NCBI GenBank assembly: GCA_018830415.1
Contig: JAHJSJ010000055.1
Span: forward strand, 1 to 8,579
Direction of reading: 5' to 3'
Length of the DNA stretch: 8,579 bases
Source of the DNA: Alphaproteobacteria bacterium
Lineage (GTDB): Bacteria > Pseudomonadota > Alphaproteobacteria > Sphingomonadales > Sphingomonadaceae
Every line of letters begins with the position of its first letter. The stretch's first letter is position 1. Shown piece by piece: positions 1-6,124 of this stretch. A model generated the notes under the pieces. That model saw only the letters and a list, made by a program, of their open reading frames with translations. It was not told where the DNA came from and did no database searches. Position numbers and translations under genes: made by a program.

Positions 1-209
1 GTCGTCTTCGCATCCGCGATCGTCTTCGATGTGAAGGTCGAATAGTAGTCGTTCTGGAGGAGTTGTAATGTGATTGTATCGGACCACACCATGCTCGCCG
101 CCGTTTCGTCGCTGAACTGTTCGTTCTTCTGGCAGCCGAGCACCTCATAGAAGCGCACCGACGCGGCGAGGTCTTTCACCGGCAGATTGACAAAAATCAT
201 CTTGGCCAT
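1..209 (-). CDS. VOC-family (glyoxalase/bleomycin-resistance fold) protein, N-terminal part
   Basis: The first 69 residues of a protein whose C-terminus lies beyond the left window edge. The N-terminus MAKMIFVNLPVKDL, then ASVRFYEVLG and later DETAASMVWSDTITLQLL, is the classic first beta-alpha-beta-beta-beta half-module of the vicinal oxygen chelate superfamily, in the lactoylglutathione-lyase-like or dioxygenase-like group. Proteins of this type usually run about 120-140 residues as two such modules, so about half is missing. The ATG at 209 is preceded by a good ribosome binding site (GGAGAAA, 4 nt before the start), which fixes the start. Metal ligands cannot be fully assessed because the second module is absent. 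The substrate is unknown. It is divergent from rpsF and probably its own transcription unit. The fold is confident; any specific enzymatic role is not. Confidence 0.85.
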   Translation of the reverse strand, partial: MAKMIFVNLPVKDLAASVRFYEVLGCQKNEQFSDETAASMVWSDTITLQLLQNDYYSTFTSKTIADAKT

Positions 210-262
210 AACATTTCTCCGTTGGTTGTATGTTGAGGACGAACGAACATCAGCCGTCCAGA

Positions 263-278
263 AAAGTAAACGTACTTT
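263..278. promoter_or_regulatory. AT-rich inverted repeat, possible operator
   Basis: A perfect 6-bp inverted repeat, AAAGTA-AACG-TACTTT, lies in the divergent region 54 bp upstream of the VOC gene start and about 200 bp upstream of rpsF. It stands out because the surrounding DNA is GC-rich. The 16-bp size and dyad symmetry fit a dimeric transcription-factor site, more plausibly controlling the VOC gene because of the distance. No regulator gene is visible in the window. A palindrome of this size can arise by chance, so this is a candidate only. Confidence 0.35.
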
Positions 279-279
279 C

Positions 280-307
280 TTGTCGCCAACGCGAATCGCG
301 TTATCCA
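280..307 (+). promoter_or_regulatory. Weak candidate promoter for the rpsF operon
   Basis: TTGTCG (280-285) resembles a -35 box and is followed after 16 bp by TATCCA (302-307), a poor -10 box. It sits immediately downstream of the inverted repeat and would give a leader of roughly 170 nt before rpsF. Alphaproteobacterial sigma-70 promoters often have weak -10 elements, but other placements in this intergenic region are possible. I see no stronger pair between 210 and 484. Confidence 0.2.
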
Positions 308-423
308 AACCATGCGACTGCCCGTCCGCTTCATCGCCGACAAGTCTTGCAATCACCAACGAAAGCTGTAAGGGGCCGCGCTTCGCATGGGAACCGCCCG
401 GCGATGTATCGAAGAAAGCCGGA

Positions 424-463
424 GGGGCCCCGTTCAGTCGGAACGGATCAGCCAGCGATCGGC
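424..463 (+). promoter_or_regulatory. Hairpin-rich rpsF leader, possible S6:S18 autoregulatory element
   Basis: Just upstream of the rpsF ribosome binding site is a perfect 6-bp hairpin, CCGTTC (430-435) with GAACGG (441-446) around a 5-nt loop. It is flanked by GGC (426-428) and GCC (451-453), which could form a second, outer stem, and GCC (451-453) could alternatively pair with GGC (461-463). A CCG trinucleotide sits at the foot of the inner hairpin. Many bacteria carry an rpsF leader motif in which a CCG next to a stem binds the S6:S18 complex and represses translation. Position and the CCG agree with that motif, but I could not align it to a covariance model, so the assignment is tentative. 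Confidence 0.35.
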
Positions 464-484
464 AGGGAAGTGAAAGGACGCGAG

Positions 485-850
485 ATGGCTCTTTACGAGC
501 ACGTCTTTCTCGCACGTCAGGATCTGAGCCAGGCTCAGGTTGACGCGCTGGCAGCGCAAGCTACCGAAATCATCGAAGCCAACAACGGCAAGGTCACCAA
601 GACCGAAACCTGGGGCCTCAAATCGCTCGCCTACAAGATCGAGCGTAACCGCAAGGCGCATTTCGTGCTGCTCAACATCGATGCCCCCGGCTCGGTCGTT
701 GCAGAGCTTGAACGCCAGACCCGTATCAACGAAGACATCATCCGCTACATGACCATCCGCGTGGACACCCACGAGGAAGGCCCCTCGGTAATGATGCGCA
801 AGAACGACCGCGAGCGTAAGCGCCGCGAAACCCGTGAGGAGCGCGACTGA
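485..850 (+). CDS. rpsF: 30S ribosomal protein bS6
   Basis: 121 residues. bS6 sits in the platform of the small ribosomal subunit and forms a heterodimer with uS18 (bS18), encoded next. The protein begins MALYEHVFLARQDLSQAQVD and contains TETWGLKSLAYKIERNRKAHF (about residues 40-60), the conserved bS6 core strand region, and INEDIIRYMTIR (81-92). The ATG at 485 is preferred over longer in-frame readings because AAAGGA (473-478) lies 6 nt upstream and the family starts here. The C-terminal tail (about 100-121) is strongly basic and ends EERD. In E. coli the S6 tail ends in glutamates that RimK extends; here the last residue is aspartate, which matters because a rimK gene lies 3 kb away. The stop TGA shares its A with the rpsR ATG (TGATG), so the two are probably translationally coupled. 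Confidence 0.97.
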   Translation: MALYEHVFLARQDLSQAQVDALAAQATEIIEANNGKVTKTETWGLKSLAYKIERNRKAHFVLLNIDAPGSVVAELERQTRINEDIIRYMTIRVDTHEEGPSVMMRKNDRERKRRETREERD

Positions 851-1074
851 TGGCCCGCCCGTTTTTCCGCCGCCGCAAATCCTGCCCGTTCGCGGCCAAG
901 GATGCCCCCCAGATCGATTACAAGGACGTGCGCCTGCTTCAGGGCTTCATGTCCGAACGTGGCAAGATCGTGCCTTCGCGCATTACCGCCGTTTCCGCCA
1001 AGAAGCAGCGCGAGCTCGCCCAGGCGATCAAGCGCGCGCGCCAGATCGGCCTGCTTCCCTTCATCGTGAAGTAA
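850..1074 (+). CDS. rpsR: 30S ribosomal protein bS18
   Basis: 74 residues, the usual length. It is the partner of bS6 in the platform of the small subunit. The basic N-terminus MARPFFRRRKSCPF is followed by the conserved core DYKDVRLLQGFMSERGKIVPSR (about residues 23-44, quoted in part) and the helix AKKQRELAQAIKRARQIGLL (50-69), ending in PFIVK, all diagnostic of bS18. The ATG overlaps the rpsF stop by one base, and no other start gives the family N-terminus. It is the second gene of the rpsF-rpsR-rplI operon, with 13 bp to rplI. Confidence 0.97.
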   Translation: MARPFFRRRKSCPFAAKDAPQIDYKDVRLLQGFMSERGKIVPSRITAVSAKKQRELAQAIKRARQIGLLPFIVK

Positions 1075-1087
1075 GAGGAGAAAGAAC

Positions 1088-1699
1088 ATGGATATCATTC
1101 TCCTCGAACGTATCGAGAAGCTCGGTTCGATCGGTGATGTTGTCACCGTGAAGGATGGTTACGCTCGCAACTTCCTGCTCCCGCAGAAAAAAGCGCTGCG
1201 TGCCAACGACGCCAACCGCAAGGTGTTCGAGGCCAACCGTGATCGGCTTGAAACCGAAAACGCCGAACGTCGCACCAGTGCTGAAAAGCAGGGTGAAGCC
1301 GTGGCAGGCGCAGAAGTGGTGCTGATCCGCGCCGCATCGAACGCCGGCCAGCTCTATGGCTCGGTCAGCGTGCGCGACATCGTTGCCGGCCTTGCCGATC
1401 AGGGTCACACCGTTGACAAGCGCATGGTCATCCTTGGCGCGCCGATCAAGAATATCGGCATGTACAATGTCACCGTTGCCCTTCATCCCGAAGTGCGCGT
1501 GACGGTGAAGGCCAATGTTGCGCGGTCGGACGACGAAGCCAAGCTGCAGAGCGAAGGCGTGGACGTTCTGGCGCAGATGTTCGAAGACGAACAGCGCGAG
1601 ATCGAAGAACAGGCCGATGCCACCCGCATCGACACCAGCCTTGAACCGGGTGAAATCCCGCCCGAATTGCTGGAAGAACGTGACGGCGACGACGCCTGA
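1088..1699 (+). CDS. rplI: 50S ribosomal protein bL9
   Basis: 203 residues. bL9 binds 23S rRNA near the L1 stalk base and limits frameshifting and miscoding. The N-terminal domain shows the family signature MDIILLERIEKLGSIGDVV then VKDGYARNFLLP (residues 1-32). The charged connecting helix covers about 41-75. The C-terminal domain includes GQLYGSVSVRDIVAGL (87-102) and ends near 148. The remaining residues, roughly 149-203, form an acidic tail (EDEQREIEEQ, then EPGEIPPELLEERDGDDA) absent from the 149-residue E. coli protein. Similar tails are common in alphaproteobacterial L9, so this is a lineage trait rather than a fusion. The start is set by GAGGAG (1075-1080), 7 nt upstream of the ATG. 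It is the last gene of the ribosomal operon, followed by a strong terminator. Confidence 0.97.
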   Translation: MDIILLERIEKLGSIGDVVTVKDGYARNFLLPQKKALRANDANRKVFEANRDRLETENAERRTSAEKQGEAVAGAEVVLIRAASNAGQLYGSVSVRDIVAGLADQGHTVDKRMVILGAPIKNIGMYNVTVALHPEVRVTVKANVARSDDEAKLQSEGVDVLAQMFEDEQREIEEQADATRIDTSLEPGEIPPELLEERDGDDA

Positions 1700-1744
1700 T
1701 TGCTGGCGGCCTCAGGGCCACCACACATCACACTACAGCATCAC

Positions 1745-1782
1745 AAAGGCGCGGGGATCGGATTGATCCTCGCGCCCTTTTT
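1745..1782 (+). terminator. Intrinsic terminator of the rpsF-rpsR-rplI operon
   Basis: A 12-bp stem, GGCGCGGGGATC (1748-1759) pairing with GATCCTCGCGCC (1765-1776), has a single G-U wobble (1754/1770) and a 5-nt loop. It is followed by C and five T (1778-1782) and preceded by AAA that can extend the stem. It lies 46 bp past the rplI stop. It separates the ribosomal operon from amn, which therefore needs its own promoter in the 66 bp between 1783 and 1848. I see no convincing promoter there. Confidence 0.92.
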
Positions 1783-1829
1783 GTAAACGGGGTTGGTCCG
1801 CGTCCAGCCTGACTTTGAACTTTCCCTTC

Positions 1830-1852
1830 AAGGAGCTATGCTGCTGCCATGA
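1830..1852 (+). promoter_or_regulatory. Unusual translation start region of amn with a four-codon mini-ORF
   Basis: AAGGAG (1830-1835) is followed 2 nt later by ATG CTG CTG CCA TGA (1838-1852), a reading frame for MLLP. Its TGA overlaps the amn ATG (1849-1851) as ATGA. The Shine-Dalgarno is too close to the first ATG and rather far (13 nt) from the second. Either amn uses long spacing, or ribosomes load on the mini-ORF and reinitiate. The sequence shows the arrangement; its use is speculative. Confidence 0.35.
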
Positions 1853-3285
1853 TCGATATTCCCAGCATTCTCGCCCAGCTGCAGCAGCATTACAACGAAG
1901 CCGTGCGCACCTTGCGCGACGATGTGATCGCCTTTGGGCGGGCAGGCACCATTCCGCCGCAGCGCAAGCGTGAGGATGGCAGCTATTCCTATCCGCAGAT
2001 CACCTTGCGCTATGCCGGAATTGGCGCCCCGATTGATCGCAGCCGGGCGTTTGGGCGGCTCGAAATGCCGGGCACCTACGCGACCACCATCACCCGGCCC
2101 GATTTGTTCGCCGGATACCTCACCGAACAGCTCCAACTGATCGCCAGCGAATACGAAATCGAAGTTTCGGTGGGCCGTTCGCGGCAGGAAATCCCATTCC
2201 CCTACGTGCTTGATGGCGAGGCGGGTGCGGCTATGGTCGGCATTTCCGCGCAGGACATTGCGAAACACTTTCCTTCGACTGACCTTGCGTTGATCGGCGA
2301 CGAGCTTGCCGACGGGATCGAGCTTGACGACGCGCGCGACATGCCGTTGTCGCTGTTCGATGGCCTGCGGACAGATTACTCGCTCGCACGGCTCAAGCAT
2401 TATACCGGCAGCGAAGTCAGCGATTTTCAGGACTTTATCCTGTTCACCAACTATCACCGCTATGTCGATGAATTCGTGAACTGGGGCGCGCAGCAGATCG
2501 GCACGGATGGCTATGTCGCGCTGACCGGGGCAGCCGGGCTCGATATCCGCGAACCCACCGCGAACGCTCAGGATCAGCTGAACGATACCGCGTGGCGCCG
2601 CCACCAGATGCCCGCCTATCACCTGATCCGTGAGGATGGGCGCGGGATTACGCTGGTCAATATCGGCGTCGGCCCATCCAACGCCAAGACGATCTGCGAT
2701 CACCTCGCGGTGCTGCGTCCGCATGCGTGGCTGATGATTGGCCACTGCGGGGGCTTGCGCTCCACCCAGAAGATCGGCGATTTCGTGCTCGCCCACGCCT
2801 ATTTGCGCGATGATCACGTGCTCGATTCGGTGCTGCCGCCCGAAATCCCGATCCCGCCGATTGCCGAAGTGCAGCAGGCCTTGGCCGGGGCGGCAGAGGC
2901 GGTTTCGGGCACGCAGGGGGCCAATCTCAAACAACGGCTGCGCACTGGCACGGTGGTCACGACCGATGATCGCAACTGGGAACTGCTCTATTCCAGCAGC
3001 GCAAAACGCTTTTCGCAAAGCCGCGCGATCGCCATCGAAATGGAAAGCGCCACCATCGCCGCGCAGGGTTATCGGTTCCGGGTGCCCTACGGCACGCTGC
3101 TATGCGTCAGCGACAAGCCGCTGCACGGCGAAATCAAGCTGCCGGGGCAGGCCAACCAGTTCTACGAAGAAGCCATCGCCGCGCACCTGCAAATGGGCAT
3201 CGTGGCGTGCAAACGCCTGCGCGACGAAGGCGACCGGTTGCATTCACGCAAATTGCGGGCGTTCAACGAGCCGCCGTTTAGGTGA
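1849..3285 (+). CDS. amn: AMP nucleosidase
   Basis: 478 residues, the size of the E. coli enzyme. It hydrolyses AMP to adenine and ribose 5-phosphate in the cytoplasm, linking purine salvage and adenylate balance. The N-terminal AMP nucleosidase domain covers about residues 8-165. The C-terminal phosphorylase-type domain (about 255-460) carries GVGPSNAKTICDHLAVLRPH (273-292), IGHCGGLRSTQKIGD (297-311), the EMES ribose-binding motif (397-400) and SDKPLHGEIKLPG (421-433), whose Asp422 matches the catalytic aspartate of the nucleosidase family. The start is the only in-frame ATG after a stop at 1816-1818. Its Shine-Dalgarno AAGGAG (1830-1835) is unusually far, 13 nt away, and a 4-codon reading frame starting at 1838 lies between. 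The gene converges on the ridA-type gene with only 6 bp between stops and no terminator. Confidence 0.96.
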   Translation: MIDIPSILAQLQQHYNEAVRTLRDDVIAFGRAGTIPPQRKREDGSYSYPQITLRYAGIGAPIDRSRAFGRLEMPGTYATTITRPDLFAGYLTEQLQLIASEYEIEVSVGRSRQEIPFPYVLDGEAGAAMVGISAQDIAKHFPSTDLALIGDELADGIELDDARDMPLSLFDGLRTDYSLARLKHYTGSEVSDFQDFILFTNYHRYVDEFVNWGAQQIGTDGYVALTGAAGLDIREPTANAQDQLNDTAWRRHQMPAYHLIREDGRGITLVNIGVGPSNAKTICDHLAVLRPHAWLMIGHCGGLRSTQKIGDFVLAHAYLRDDHVLDSVLPPEIPIPPIAEVQQALAGAAEAVSGTQGANLKQRLRTGTVVTTDDRNWELLYSSSAKRFSQSRAIAIEMESATIAAQGYRFRVPYGTLLCVSDKPLHGEIKLPGQANQFYEEAIAAHLQMGIVACKRLRDEGDRLHSRKLRAFNEPPFR

Positions 3286-3291
3286 GTATGG

Positions 3292-3687
3292 TCAGGCGGC
3301 CGCCGTCGCCTCCAGCTCGATCATAATCGCGGGGTCATACAACCGCGCCACTCCTAATAGCGTACAGGCAATCTGCGCGCCTGCCTCTATGTGCAACGCA
3401 GTCGTCTGCTCCGCAGTCGCCATGAAGGCATCGACATCGGTGGTGTAGATATTCATCCGCACAAGATTGGCCGGAGTCATACCCGCCGCGTCAAGCGCGT
3501 CCACGAGGCAGGCCCACGCTGCCTTGTATTGCGCCACGATATCGCCCGGATGCAGCGCCGCGCCGTCCGCGTCCGAAGCGGTCTGCCCGGAGAAATAGAC
3601 CGTGCGGCTGACCCCGCTGACCTCTACCGCATGGTTCAATCCAAAGTGCTGAAGCCACGGCGTCGGATTGTGAGTTTTGATCTGCAT
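3292..3687 (-). CDS. RidA/YjgF/UK114-family protein lacking the canonical arginine
   Basis: 131 residues, matching the small trimeric RidA fold. Typical members deaminate reactive enamine/imine intermediates such as 2-aminoacrylate. Family features are VYFSGQTASDADG (30-42), the helix region DIVAQYKAAWACLVDALDAAGM (49-70, quoted in part), LVRMNIYTTDVDAF (75-88) and the closing LLGVARLYDPAIMIELEA (110-127). Aligned by eye to E. coli RidA (RSCVEVARL), the substrate-carboxylate-binding Arg105 corresponds to Cys108 here. It therefore resembles the Rid subgroups without imine deaminase activity. The ATG at 3687 has a GGGAGGG-type Shine-Dalgarno 8 nt upstream. A longer start at 3708 would add seven residues and sit almost inside the end of rimK, so it is less likely. 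It is the last gene of the minus-strand run, 35 bp after rimK. Confidence 0.9.
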   Translation of the reverse strand: MQIKTHNPTPWLQHFGLNHAVEVSGVSRTVYFSGQTASDADGAALHPGDIVAQYKAAWACLVDALDAAGMTPANLVRMNIYTTDVDAFMATAEQTTALHIEAGAQIACTLLGVARLYDPAIMIELEATAAA

Positions 3688-3722
3688 TCTTCTGTCCCTC
3701 CCCGTCAAATATCATGCCAGAC

Positions 3723-4628
3723 CTAACCCGTCCCCTTGGTCTTGGTCTGTCCATCCTTGGCATTGGCCGCGATGAAATCCACGATCATCCCGGCGATATC
3801 CTTGCCGGTCGCGCTTTCGATGCCCTCCAGACCGGGCGACGAGTTCACCTCCATGATGACGGGGCCGTGATTGCTGCGCAGCATGTCCACCCCGCAGACG
3901 TTCAGCCCCATGCGCTTGGCCGCGCGCACTGCGGTTGAGCGTTCTTCGGGGGTGATCTTGATCACGTCCGCGCTGCCGCCGCGGTGCAGGTTCGATCGGA
4001 AATCATCCGCCGCGCCGGTGCGCTTCATCGCGGCGACCACCTTGCCCCCCACCACCAGCGCGCGGATATCGGTGCCGCCGGCCTCCTTGATAAACTCCTG
4101 CACCAGAATGTTGACGTTGGCCCCGCGAAACGCCTCGATCACGGACTTCGCGCTGCTCATCGTTTCGGCCAGCACCACGCCGATGCCTTGGGTGCCTTCG
4201 ATCAGCTTGATCACCACCGGCGGGCCTTTGACGGCCTTGATGATCTCTTCGGCCTGCTTAGGATCATTGGCATAAGCGGTCAGCGGCAGGCCAAGGCCGT
4301 GCTTGGCAAGGATCTGCAAGCTGCGCAGCTTGTCGCGGCTGCGGCCAATCGCCACGCTTTCGTTCAAAGACCAGCTTCCGCGCATTTCGAACTGGCGCAG
4401 AATCGCGAGGCCATAATTGGTGATTGATGCGCCAATGCGCGGGATCACCGCGTCATAGGCATCGACCGGCGCGCCGTTGTAATACACCTCGGGCCGGTGG
4501 CTGGCGATGTGCACGGTGCAGCGCAGCGTGTTGAGGGTGTCGAACGTGTGCCCGCGCGCCTCAGCCGCCTCTTTCAGGCGCCGGTGCGAATAGAGATTGG
4601 CATTGCGCGCCAGCATCGCGATTTTCAT
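3723..4628 (-). CDS. rimK: RimK, ribosomal protein S6-L-glutamate ligase (ATP-grasp)
   Basis: 301 residues, nearly the length of E. coli RimK and very similar to it. The enzyme uses ATP to add glutamate residues to the C-terminus of bS6, and the E. coli protein can also make poly-alpha-glutamate. The N-terminal domain has VIPRIGASITNYG (61-73) and FEMRGSWSLNES (80-91). The ATP-grasp part has VVIKLIEGTQGIGVVLAET (138-156), ILVQEFIKEAGGTDIRALVV (174-193), FRSNLHRGG (210-218), the metal/ATP residues in GVDML (246-250) and MEVNSSPGLEGIE (259-271). No key residue appears missing. A good Shine-Dalgarno (GAAAGG) precedes the ATG at 4628. It follows the rimB-type gene by 24 bp, the same pairing as in Pseudomonas rimABK. 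The predicted substrate gene, rpsF, is in this window. Confidence 0.95.
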   Translation of the reverse strand: MKIAMLARNANLYSHRRLKEAAEARGHTFDTLNTLRCTVHIASHRPEVYYNGAPVDAYDAVIPRIGASITNYGLAILRQFEMRGSWSLNESVAIGRSRDKLRSLQILAKHGLGLPLTAYANDPKQAEEIIKAVKGPPVVIKLIEGTQGIGVVLAETMSSAKSVIEAFRGANVNILVQEFIKEAGGTDIRALVVGGKVVAAMKRTGAADDFRSNLHRGGSADVIKITPEERSTAVRAAKRMGLNVCGVDMLRSNHGPVIMEVNSSPGLEGIESATGKDIAGMIVDFIAANAKDGQTKTKGTG

Positions 4629-4652
4629 GAGATACCTTTCAGTTCCGGCAAT

Positions 4653-5108
4653 CTACCGGAGGCCCAGCCCCTTATCCCCAATTGTCGGTGATTGCAGCCA
4701 CGAATGTCCGCTATCAACCACCATCCTTCGTCGTAGTGCGGTGCGCCCGATCAGCATCGGGAATTGCATCTGGGAACGATCCGTCAGGCTGATTTCCGCC
4801 CGAAAAGTGAGATTACCGATGGTCAGCGGCGTCTTGATGACAAACCGTTCCTGTCGTTCGCCATTGGAGCTGGTGATGCCGCGAATATCGACGTGCACCG
4901 CCTCGCAATGGTGGCGCACGCCGTCCCAATCAACCGCGAACCGGACGAAGCGTTCACCGTCACGCAAAAAATCGTCGATCACGATGGCCTGCAGCGACGA
5001 AGTGCGCGCGCCGGTATCGATCTTGGCCGGAATATCGTTCAGCCCAAGTTCGGGCAGGCTGACAAGCTCGCGCCAACCCACCACCTGCAATGTGTGAAGG
5101 CCGTTCAA
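4653..5108 (-). CDS. rimB: RimB-type retropepsin-like aspartic protease (annotated in families as ATP-dependent zinc protease)
   Basis: 151 residues. The N-terminal VVGWRELVSLPELGL (9-23) leads into DTGARTSSL (31-39), the aspartic-protease active-site motif of the retropepsin-like PF05618 family, with Asp31 as the catalytic residue. The partner loop FPMLIGRTAL (116-125) is the conserved hydrophobic-Gly element of the fold. Despite the historic family name, no HEXXH zinc site is visible. In Pseudomonas the equivalent RimB is encoded with RimK and acts in the S6-glutamylation pathway. The start is inferred as TTG at 5108, overlapping the upstream TGA as TTGA. There is no ATG before the motif, and the residue count before VVGWRE fits the family; a GTG a few codons later is the alternative. 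The TAG stop lies 24 bp before rimK. Confidence 0.88.
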   Translation of the reverse strand: MNGLHTLQVVGWRELVSLPELGLNDIPAKIDTGARTSSLQAIVIDDFLRDGERFVRFAVDWDGVRHHCEAVHVDIRGITSSNGERQERFVIKTPLTIGNLTFRAEISLTDRSQMQFPMLIGRTALRRRMVVDSGHSWLQSPTIGDKGLGLR

Positions 5109-6124
5109 GGCAGGATCGCCATCCCGTCCCCGCCCTCGCCCACCTTCAGGCGGCGCAGCACGGTGCCGCTGGCGTAATCAACCTCGGCCACGGTATCGCT
5201 GGCGGTTTCGGCAACGTAGATGCGCTCCCCGTCAGCCGACCACAGGATCGTCACCTGAAACCGCGCCTGAGCGCCCTCAGCGCCGGAGACGGCGATGGTG
5301 CGGATCACTGTGGCACTGGCGGTGTCGATCACGCTGAGGCTGCCATCCTGCAAATCAGAGGTGATCGCCACATCGCCCTGCGGCCTTACCGCAATGCGCA
5401 GCGGAAACCGCCCGGTCGCCACCGTCTCGCGCACTTCCATCGTCACCGGGTCAAGCGCAAAGGCCTGATTGGAACCCCGCGCCGAAACCCACAGCGTGCG
5501 GCCATCGGGGGCAAGCGCAATGCCTTCCGGCTCCTCACCCACCGCCACCGACAACGGCGCGCGGCGGGTCAGCAGATCAACCCGCGTCACGGTGCGCGAG
5601 CCAAGGTCAGTCGTCCATGCAATGCGCGCATCCGGGGACACGGCGAGCATATGGCTGCCGTCTTTCCCGGTGCCGAATTCAAACAATTCGCGCGCATCGT
5701 CCAGGGGATTGCGAATCCAGAATAGTGATCGCCGCCCCTCAGCCGTCACATAGAGATCGCCGTTTGCGTGCCAGACGATCCCGTGCGGCCGGGCGTTGTC
5801 ACCAAGTTCGATGCTGGCCGCAGGTTCAAGACTGCCGGTGTCGAATATGTCTACGCTCGTCCCGCCATAACAGGCAAGCGCCACGTGCCGGCCATCGGGC
5901 GACGTCGCCAATTCGTGCGGGTTAGTGCAGCTGGGCAGGCGCAGCACTTCTTCGCCGGTGGCGAGGTCGACCTTTGACAGGGTGTCGCCACGCTTGGCCG
6001 CGACAAACAGCGTCGGCGGCATTTCCCCCGCCGCCGCCGCTGTCTGCGCAACCTCGGCCATAGGCACACAGGCGGTCACCGCCAGCAGCGCGCCCGCCGC
6101 GATGATGCCGCCCCCGCTACGCAT
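5105..6124 (-). CDS. Lipoprotein with seven-bladed YVTN/YncE-like beta-propeller
   Basis: 339 residues from the ATG at 6124. The N-terminus MRSGGGIIAAGALLAVTAC is a lipoprotein signal with lipobox VTAC (Cys19), followed by an Ala-rich linker, so the mature protein should be membrane-anchored in the periplasm. Seven repeats spaced 42-49 residues follow: NPHELATSPDG (68), RPHGIVWHANG (113), GSHMLAVSPD (156), EPEGIALAPDG (198), FPLRIAVRPQG (240), FQVTILWSADG (289) and GDGMAILP (332). The last closes against the first strand TLFVAAKRG (38). This is the YVTN/cytochrome-cd1-like propeller pattern. No catalytic residues or cofactor motif could be assigned, so the ligand is unknown. A longer frame extends upstream but lies inside the M2 peptidase gene and lacks the signal. 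Its ATG shares one base with that gene's TGA, indicating coupled translation. Confidence 0.87.
   Translation of the reverse strand: MRSGGGIIAAGALLAVTACVPMAEVAQTAAAAGEMPPTLFVAAKRGDTLSKVDLATGEEVLRLPSCTNPHELATSPDGRHVALACYGGTSVDIFDTGSLEPAASIELGDNARPHGIVWHANGDLYVTAEGRRSLFWIRNPLDDARELFEFGTGKDGSHMLAVSPDARIAWTTDLGSRTVTRVDLLTRRAPLSVAVGEEPEGIALAPDGRTLWVSARGSNQAFALDPVTMEVRETVATGRFPLRIAVRPQGDVAITSDLQDGSLSVIDTASATVIRTIAVSGAEGAQARFQVTILWSADGERIYVAETASDTVAEVDYASGTVLRRLKVGEGGDGMAILP

Noticed and set aside
230..484. 85-residue upstream extension of the rpsF reading frame
   Set aside because: bS6 proteins begin at MALYEH; the ATG at 485 has a good Shine-Dalgarno, and the extension has no family similarity.
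1636..1699. Acidic C-terminal end of bL9 as a fusion or frameshift product
   Set aside because: Long acidic tails on L9 are common in Alphaproteobacteria, and the frame is continuous with a stop 46 bp before the terminator.
1828..3018. 396-residue open frame on the minus strand, antisense to amn
   Set aside because: Codon-bias shadow; amn on the other strand is fully recognised over the same bases.
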